This document shows positions 57,601-64,000 of a stretch of 64,000 nucleotides of DNA, piece after piece (positions within the stretch are counted from its first letter, which is position 1; each line of letters begins with the position of its first letter). The position numbers were made by a program, and so were the translations under genes. The stretch lies in NCBI GenBank assembly GCA_010015745.1, contig ML978168.1, forward strand, positions 186,001 through 250,000. The letters are read 5' to 3'. The DNA is from Setomelanomma holmii. Taxonomy: Eukaryota > Ascomycota > Dothideomycetes > Pleosporales > Phaeosphaeriaceae. Under the pieces are notes generated by a model. That model did no database searches. It saw only the letters and a list, made by a program, of their open reading frames with translations, and was not told where the DNA came from.

Positions 57601-58651
57601 AGCTTGTCAGCCTGAATTCCTGGTGTGATTGCGCGTACCCAACTAACAGCCCGCGCCCTCAATGCGGACATATCTGAAAGGGTAGCTATTGCTGGCGAGC
57701 CCTGGGTCTCTCGATACTAGGTGAAGGCCAGGCCGGTGGTGTTTGTGATGTTGACAGGGCGACGGAAGAGGAGTGACCTCCAAGAATATCCTGGCACTGC
57801 CCCGTAAAGGACAGAACACCAAGCGAGGACGAACTCCGCACGAGCCACGCCGGCTTCCGCTATCTGCCCGCGATCGCGTCACGTTCGCCATCGCATCCTG
57901 TAGATCCTCTCTGGGAATAGCATTTGGCCTTTTCCGCGAGAGCCGCCACTGAGAATTTGTCCTGCGCGTGGCTGCGGTTCGAAGGAAATGGACCGCATGT
58001 GAGTAATCTATGGTGCTATGGTACGTCAGAAATCACTGCCCCTCCGCTTCCACCTACAAACGCAGTCGACTATTCCAAATTGTGGCTTATCTTCGCTGTC
58101 AGATCCGATCGCTGTCACTCAGAGATCGTGACACCCGTTTGAGGATGCACAACATGCCCAGAAGGTCCTGGGGAGTGAACATGGACGCACGTACTCCCGG
58201 GCTGCCTTGACTTCAGGCGCAGGGCCTCAAATGCTTCCCTATTCGCTCTCTTTGTTCCAACGCCCACGCGCTCGTGTCCGACTGCGCAAGATTGCAGACC
58301 GTGCTGCTGGGGTTTCTCAATTTAACGGTTGGCACATTACCTGATCACACCCACCGGCCAATGGAGATGCCAGACGGATGATCGGCGCCAGCTGAAAGAG
58401 CCTCTAAGAAGCGAAAGACCCCACCCCTGCTTTCGCCAAAGACCTTACCACTTTCTCTACATGTCGACTAACAGTCATGATGGCTGTGCTAGTTCCTTTT
58501 AACAGACCCATCTTAGCAGCATCCGTGCTGACTGTGCACCCCGAGTCTACACATGGGTCCCCGTTGCCTGACGGACCTGCAGACGCTCATGAATGCCTCT
58601 TGTGTGACCCACACTGGTCTATGCTTTCTTCTGCGTCGTCAAACTTCTGAC
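54621..58651. other. Gene-poor region, about 4 kb
   Basis: Short overlapping frames only, with no domain, splice-consistent model, RNA or clear repeat. Possibly eroded accessory DNA. Confidence 0.45.
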
Positions 58652-58658
58652 TATATAT
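58652..58658 (+). promoter_or_regulatory. TATA element upstream of the small Cys/His protein gene
   Basis: TATATAT about 170 nt before the ATG at 58830. Plausible core promoter from spacing. Confidence 0.35.
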
Positions 58659-58829
58659 GTTAGCTCGTCGCTCGTAGGATTTTGATATCATCCTACAAGT
58701 CTCAGTTTCACTTTGCCTTACAATCTTTATCTCACTTAGCGTTATTGGCATTCCACATCGATCATTTCAAGTTGCTCTATTCAACGTTTCTGTTCGCCAA
58801 AATTCGACCATACGAATATCTCACCAAAA

Positions 58830-59066
58830 ATGTGCTATCAAGTCGTCGAACGCTATGCAGTCTGCCGATGCTTATACCACAAGCATGCCATCGACCCATG
58901 CGCGGCACACGGCCAACGCGGACATACAGTACAAGAGAAGACGGTACTCGTCGGCTACGCCTGCGGTATTCACAGCAGTCATCGACCGGAAACCGCTTTC
59001 AACACTGGAGTGCTGCCGGATTCAGGCTACGGGAGTGGCGCATTTCCACCTTCGTCGTTAAGATGA
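58830..59066 (+). CDS. Small Cys/His-rich protein, widespread fungal type, function unknown
   Basis: Single exon of 78 residues, beginning MCYQVVERYAVCRCLYHKHA. Cysteines and histidines recur in the first 50 residues: MCYQ, VCRC, YHKH, DPC, AAHG, GHTV, YACGIH. This suggests a small metal-binding or disulfide fold. The core VQEKTVLVGYAC and the PDSGYGSG tail match, from memory, a family of short hypothetical proteins common in Pezizomycotina; no activity is known to me. A TATA box at 58652 and an isolated position in a gene desert support a real, independently transcribed gene. Confidence 0.6.
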   Translation: MCYQVVERYAVCRCLYHKHAIDPCAAHGQRGHTVQEKTVLVGYACGIHSSHRPETAFNTGVLPDSGYGSGAFPPSSLR

Positions 59067-61808
59067 ATGGAAAGAATTGTCATTCACATATATTCGATTG
59101 CAGCTTTTACCAGCGATGGAGTTTGGATTCATTCTGCGGAACTGGCCTTGAATATCAGCACTCGTCATTTCGCTGTTGAGCGCTGGTCGTTCGACGATGC
59201 CCCCCTTCACGTTCAGCTTGCTTCAATAAGCACACATATACGCATTTCAATGGAGTTTCTGTGGGATTTGGCAGCCACGATGGATTGTCATGCATGTACG
59301 ACAAGGTTTCTAGAGCCAACAACTACTATTTGGTGTGTACGATCACGAAAGCATGGGTACGGGGTGCATGGTTGGTTATGGGCAACAGATTGCATGAGCT
59401 TGGAGTTCATCGATTAGCATTTTCATCCCAATTCCCTCCACTCAGTTGTGCACTTTGCATCCAAATAGTGACAAGCAATACTACTGATTTATTTTTACAT
59501 GTTCGCCTGAGTGTCTGCCTTGCGCCAGTGGTTGGGGCCATAAGCGACGACGGCCACCTTACCACAATGGCAACTTTCCGTTTTCCACGCCAACCTTTAC
59601 AATCAGTATTGCACGTCGAGATCGCGCTTCGTGCCGGTTGAACGCACTCACACCGAAGCCTTGCAGTGCATCGCTAAGCATGGAGTATAAGAAGAATACC
59701 GAGCCGACGTCACTGTGACGGCCAAGATTGGTTTAGCGTCGGCAATAAGCGCTAACCATGTGCTGCACAACACCGCTCTTTCCAGGGTATCTTTCTACTA
59801 CTGACCTTCACCTCTGTGCAACTTCGTCGGTGTGAGAGACGTCACTCATCCTTCGCGCGTCTCCATCGCCAGGTCACGCGTCTGCAGCTATGACTGAAGC
59901 CGACACTCTTCCGGCTCTACTGCTGGCAGACGCAGGCGTCGGGCAACCCCGTTCTCGCCGGTGAGCGGCTTTGGGAACCCCAGATCTCGGTAACTTGATG
60001 CAGCCCTGCACACTCGCACGAGACACACCGCACAAGCATCCTAAAACGTTATCAAGCTCACTTCGGATGATTCCAAGCGACCCGAGCTTTCCGCCGGCCC
60101 AGAGATGTCGCGCTTCCCGATCGTGCCCAGCTCAATTGCAGGGCGATAGAGTCACGATTTCCTCTTCTTGACTAGTACCATGAGTGCGGCCTGGAATAGC
60201 TCACGATCTCGTGTCTATCCGCCCTCCCCAGCCGCGACGACTCCGCGTAGTCGTAAAATTCTTGCCAGACATCCAGTGTTTTCTGCCTCCTACTGGTCAT
60301 CGCACATTCATGGTCGTGCCCGCTTGAGTTCACGAGAACTTTGTCATGGTTTGCCCTTTTGCGCAGTCTCTTTTTGTCTCTAGCTGGTCAAATCTGACAC
60401 CAAGAGTGCTGTTCAGCTGCGTTCGCTTTTCCTTGGTTTCACGTTCTGCATGTTCTCTTATGCCATATGTTTAGTATGTTTCATGGACTCACAGAAATGC
60501 TACGGAAGCATGCACGCGAACTTTGCCCTCGGCTTGATACATGCCCAGGTGTATTCCCATCTACAACCATTCTTTCGACGTTTTGCCAGGACCCTGGCTT
60601 TCACATTCACCGGCGACCCCTTTTACCAAAGTGAGCATACATGCCGCTTGGCTTGCTCATGCCTACCATCCATACGCTGTGAAGACACTTTGGTGGCCTA
60701 ATCGGCTAGGTACTGCCATATATAGCCCTCGCGGGAAGTGGGTCCAACGGCAACGCGGGATCCAGGGACCACAAACCTGGATGGCGACACGTAAAGATCA
60801 AGAAGCTACACAGTCTCTACAAGGCCGAATATAGACAGCCATACCAGCGAAATTTTGCATACGACACCAGGGCCACCTCCATGGACGTCAATATAAACAT
60901 ATGATTGGCTTGAAGCACATACACAGATGTCAGCCTCACGACCGGACCACCTGCACGGCTCCTACCTAGCTTCTGGCTTGCTCATTGGTCTCAACAGAAA
61001 TGAGAAGCTGAGCCACCAAAGTTCCTACATGGGGTTGAATCAAGTAGGCCATCTCTCTCCACTTAAGCACTTCTGGACGGACTTCCGTCGCGACACGAGG
61101 CTGGGCCACGAACAGAACTAGTGATTCATACCCGCGATTTCCTGTCAACGGCACAGAGAGGTTGCCTTAATTTTCTTGTACCCGAATCAAAGACTCCGCA
61201 GGCATCAGCGCATGTTCTGTAGTCAGTCTTAAGGCACTCCTAGCATCGAATTGAGTAGCGCCAGAGGAATACGATCTGTGGCTAGCTGACCCTTCACCTC
61301 TCTTTACATTACCACTGAAGTCAATTTCTGACCGATCTCAAAACACAAATAACGGTCCGCAGGCACCATTATCAACGTGACCAGTATGGGCTTGGCGGGT
61401 TGCTCGGCCTTACGTGAGCTCACGACTTAAGCGCCCGCCTACCGGACATCGCCATAATCGCCACAAAGGCCACCATGTTGCGAGTTCACTGCCCCCAAGA
61501 ACTCGTCTACCAAATTTCGAGCAAGGTATTAGTGCTTATCAGGCCTTGAATGCGGCCAACGATGTTCATCCGGCTTTAGATCCGCGCCACTGGTTATTTT
61601 CCGACTCCCGAGGCGCAGTCTGCTGGGCATATTAGAAAGCGTAGAACATTCTGGACCTGAGCAGAGTCTCTCAAACCGGTCAACGGTCGTGACCCTCATG
61701 GCATCCATGCGCACAACACTTGAGGGCTGTCACGACTTGGATGCGCACAGTTACCAAGACGACACAACATCGACACAACGAAACGACTTCTCCTGTTCAA
61801 CATCATAC
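59067..61808. other. Gene-poor region, about 2.7 kb
   Basis: No frame with recognisable features; nothing structured seen. Confidence 0.45.
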
Positions 61809-62919
61809 CTACGTTCTAGTAGTTGTCCCATTGCGTCCGAGCACGAAACCCTTCAGCGCGTCTGCAAGGCGTACTTCTGCCTCCAAAGCAAGACTATGAC
61901 CACACTCCTCGAACATGTAGCTGCGCTCCACACTGTTTGCCACCATGAGCATTCCGGGCCGTACAAGAGCACCAAAGAACTCTGGCGAACCGATGGTCAT
62001 GACAGGTAATGTGAGCTTCTGCTGCATGAGCATGCTATTGACTTGTCCTGTGAAGGTCAGTCCATGTTCACGACTGGGCGAGCGATACAGCATACCATTC
62101 ACCAAGCCTGCCCGGTATGTCTCTAATATACCTCGCAACCCACCAGGGCTCTTCGCCGCATCGGTCCACTCTGTGATGGCCTCTCGGCTCAGCGCAATGG
62201 GGTTATAACATTCGCTTTCCATGAAGTAAGACCAGAACTCCCTCTCTTTCCCTTGGATCAACATCTCGGGACATTGGCCATGTAGAAGAACGGAATGTGC
62301 CACAGCCACACGCCAATCCCTTCATATTGCGCCATGACGTTTGACTCGGTGAGCTGGGCATACTTGTCCAGGCCATATCCCGACAGAAGCATTTCGCCAA
62401 ATGATAGGGTTAGTACGCGTGATCTTTAGGATGCTGCGAGGACGTACGCAAACTCAGCACACCTGCTCAAATCAGTTCCCGAATTGGGCGTTGAATGAGG
62501 CAAAACATACGATCTTCTCCATGGACATAAAATTGCTCATGCCCCAACTTCGTCATCAGATCCGCCAAATCCTTCGCATTCGGAGAACTATTATACCCGA
62601 TCTCCGCACCCGGCTTGTCTGTATATCCAAAGCCCCTCAAATCCGGCTCTACGAGTGTGAAATGCTCAGAAAGTAGCGGGACAAGCTTGTAACAGTAGTA
62701 GTTCGTCTTTGGAGTGCCGTGGACTAGGAGCAATGGTGGACCAGATCCAGCGGTGTAGTAGTGCATGCGAATGCTATACAGACGTGCGCGACCGTGGCGT
62801 ACGGCGTTGCCGGTGTGGTCATAGACTTCTAGTCGTGTGCTCCAAGGTATGGGTTGGATGTTGCCAGAGTAGTAGGTGTTGCCGGCTGGCACGAGAGTAC
62901 CGCCAGAGGACATTGACAT
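61809..62919 (-). pseudogene. Epoxide hydrolase-type alpha/beta-hydrolase, broken
   Basis: The 5' part from MSMSSGGTLVPAGNT carries the oxyanion motif LLLVHGTPKTNYY, VEPDLRGFGYTDKPG and FYVHGEDR, the nucleophile region. An intron with GTATGT and GAGCAG ends fits at about 62463-62510. After it, family-like AEFAYVLAAS, HPKDHA and LTLSFGEMLLSGYGLDKY lie in alternating frames, with stops near 62410-62428. A further one-base shift near 62268 separates WHIPFFYM from EMLIQGKEREFW. The 3' part keeps MLMVANSVERSYMFEECGHSLALE with the catalytic histidine. An ATG at 62987 with hydrophobic sequence one frame away hints at a lost signal-peptide start. At least two, probably three, disruptions; non-functional. 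Confidence 0.7.
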
Positions 62920-64000
62920 TGATGCATTTTGGGCCGAGGTTTGGTATAGCCAGGTTAGAGCTGGGAGGATTGAGTTGAAAGTCGCATGGTGGATGGAGTA
63001 GTGGGAACATGATCCTACAGCTCGCGAAAGTCATGGTTCATTGGAAGCATTTACTTATGTTTATAGCCGACTTGTGATCTTTATCGCGACGTCATCTTCG
63101 AAGAGGCCTTCCGAAGATCGTCACGCTTCAAAGTCGCGCGTCACCCCGCGTTCTTTAGCCTCGCAAGCTTCCCGCTCCGAGGCTTGAGGGGACCTTGAAG
63201 GTAACAGTCGTGTGGTGGCGCAATTCAAACACACCTTATTAGCAGCTGCATGCCAGGGTGAGAGCTGATAGGATGCAAGCTCAAGGGATTCGACCATGAG
63301 AAGATTTATCTGCGAAATCTGGAAGCAATCATCAAAGGAAAACTACCAGCGAAGCGATGGCTAGATTACACAGTACGCAGGTACCGTCATGGTTCACGGG
63401 AGCGGCAGTAGCGTTGTGCTGATTTTGGAGGAGGAAAAGCACGAACGCTGATTGGTCGGGGTTCATTTCTGCCCGCCCCGAGCATTTGCTAGCGTGTCAA
63501 GATGCAAAAGCGATGCAAAGAGGCTGTCCTGCTTAACCTTTCAACTTAAACCATCGTCTTATGCCACCCGTGTGAGACCACACTCAGCATGCTTCGAAGC
63601 ATACATGGTTGGGAGGCGCAAGGCTCGAGGCTTGCCAAGACTTCATGTCGTCACTCACACCGGGGTTGCCTCAGCACATTGTCACCTACTGTCACGCATA
63701 TTTCCAGGCCAGCACTTGACCATCAACGAAAATGGAAACTACGGATTGTTCGTACTATGCTTCAATCACCATCGTTTATTGGCTGGAAACCGACAGATCA
63801 CTCGAAAGCGCTGCTAAGCTAAAGCAGGACCTGTTTCATGGGCGGTGTGAACTGTGCGAACACGAGAATGCCGATTACAACCTTACGCTATGTGGTTGGT
63901 GCAAGCGTCAGTGCCTTTACCACTTATTCGTCTGTTTGACCAGATATCCATGGTCTGGCGAGATCAGAGGATTTGGGGTTGATCCTGCCTGGCAGATTTC
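62920..64000. other. Terminal intergenic stretch, no supportable gene
   Basis: Contains a 41-codon stop-to-stop segment near 63260-63410 (KGFDHEKIYLRNLEAIIKG) that looks protein-like but too short to name. Confidence 0.4.

Noticed and set aside
63260..63410. Short segment KGFDHEKIYLRNLEAIIKG, possibly related to a YLRNLSMTIK segment near 7.7 kb
   Set aside because: Similarity is limited to a few residues and neither segment extends into a gene; possible chance match.

Overview
The window reads as nuclear DNA of a filamentous ascomycete (Pezizomycotina). Short GT-AG introns of about 46-60 nt with CTAAC-type branch sites are everywhere. The genes include HET-domain proteins, a Het-C homologue, Mdm12 of the ER-mitochondria tether, a large-subunit catalase and a PY-motif arrestin. 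A Dothideomycete is my best guess at class level, with low confidence. Gene models were built by hand from frame, splice signals and family resemblance.

Layout. 1-6 kb: the 5' part of a GH43-type secreted glycosidase, a frameshifted hypothetical gene, a broken phosphotransferase (APH) gene and a degraded tRNA-like element. 6-20 kb: a redox-enzyme block holding a quinone oxidoreductase, a HET gene with a nonsense codon, a short-chain dehydrogenase (SDR), a Baeyer-Villiger monooxygenase (BVMO) with five lesions, a truncated fungal transcription factor, a second BVMO with two TGA codons at tryptophan positions, a zinc alcohol dehydrogenase and a proline iminopeptidase-type hydrolase. It looks like a decaying ketone/alcohol catabolic or secondary-metabolism cluster. 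20-27 kb: intact Het-C and MDM12. 27-34 kb: about 6.6 kb with no supportable gene, then a catalase whose upstream region carries CRE-type sites. 37-42 kb: two tandem paralogous HET genes, one intact and one dead, with the relic of an SDR 3' end between them. 42-54.6 kb: an intact block with an SCP2 protein, F-box protein, arrestin, microexon-rich lipase, V-ATPase subunit G (VMA10), PET117 and a secreted Gly/Ser-rich protein. 54.6-64 kb: sparse, with one small conserved cysteine/histidine protein and a broken epoxide hydrolase.

Two themes stand out. First, lesions are concentrated in accessory genes (hypothetical, APH, HET, BVMO, transcription factor, epoxide hydrolase), while interspersed core genes are open across many exons. 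This argues for genuine decay rather than sequencing error. Several lesions, and the SDR relic, show G:C to A:T changes. Second, two core genes have extreme exon structures: the lipase needs 8-, 10- and 2-nt exons to restore its reading frame, and VMA10 has a coding first exon of ATG only plus a 9-nt exon.
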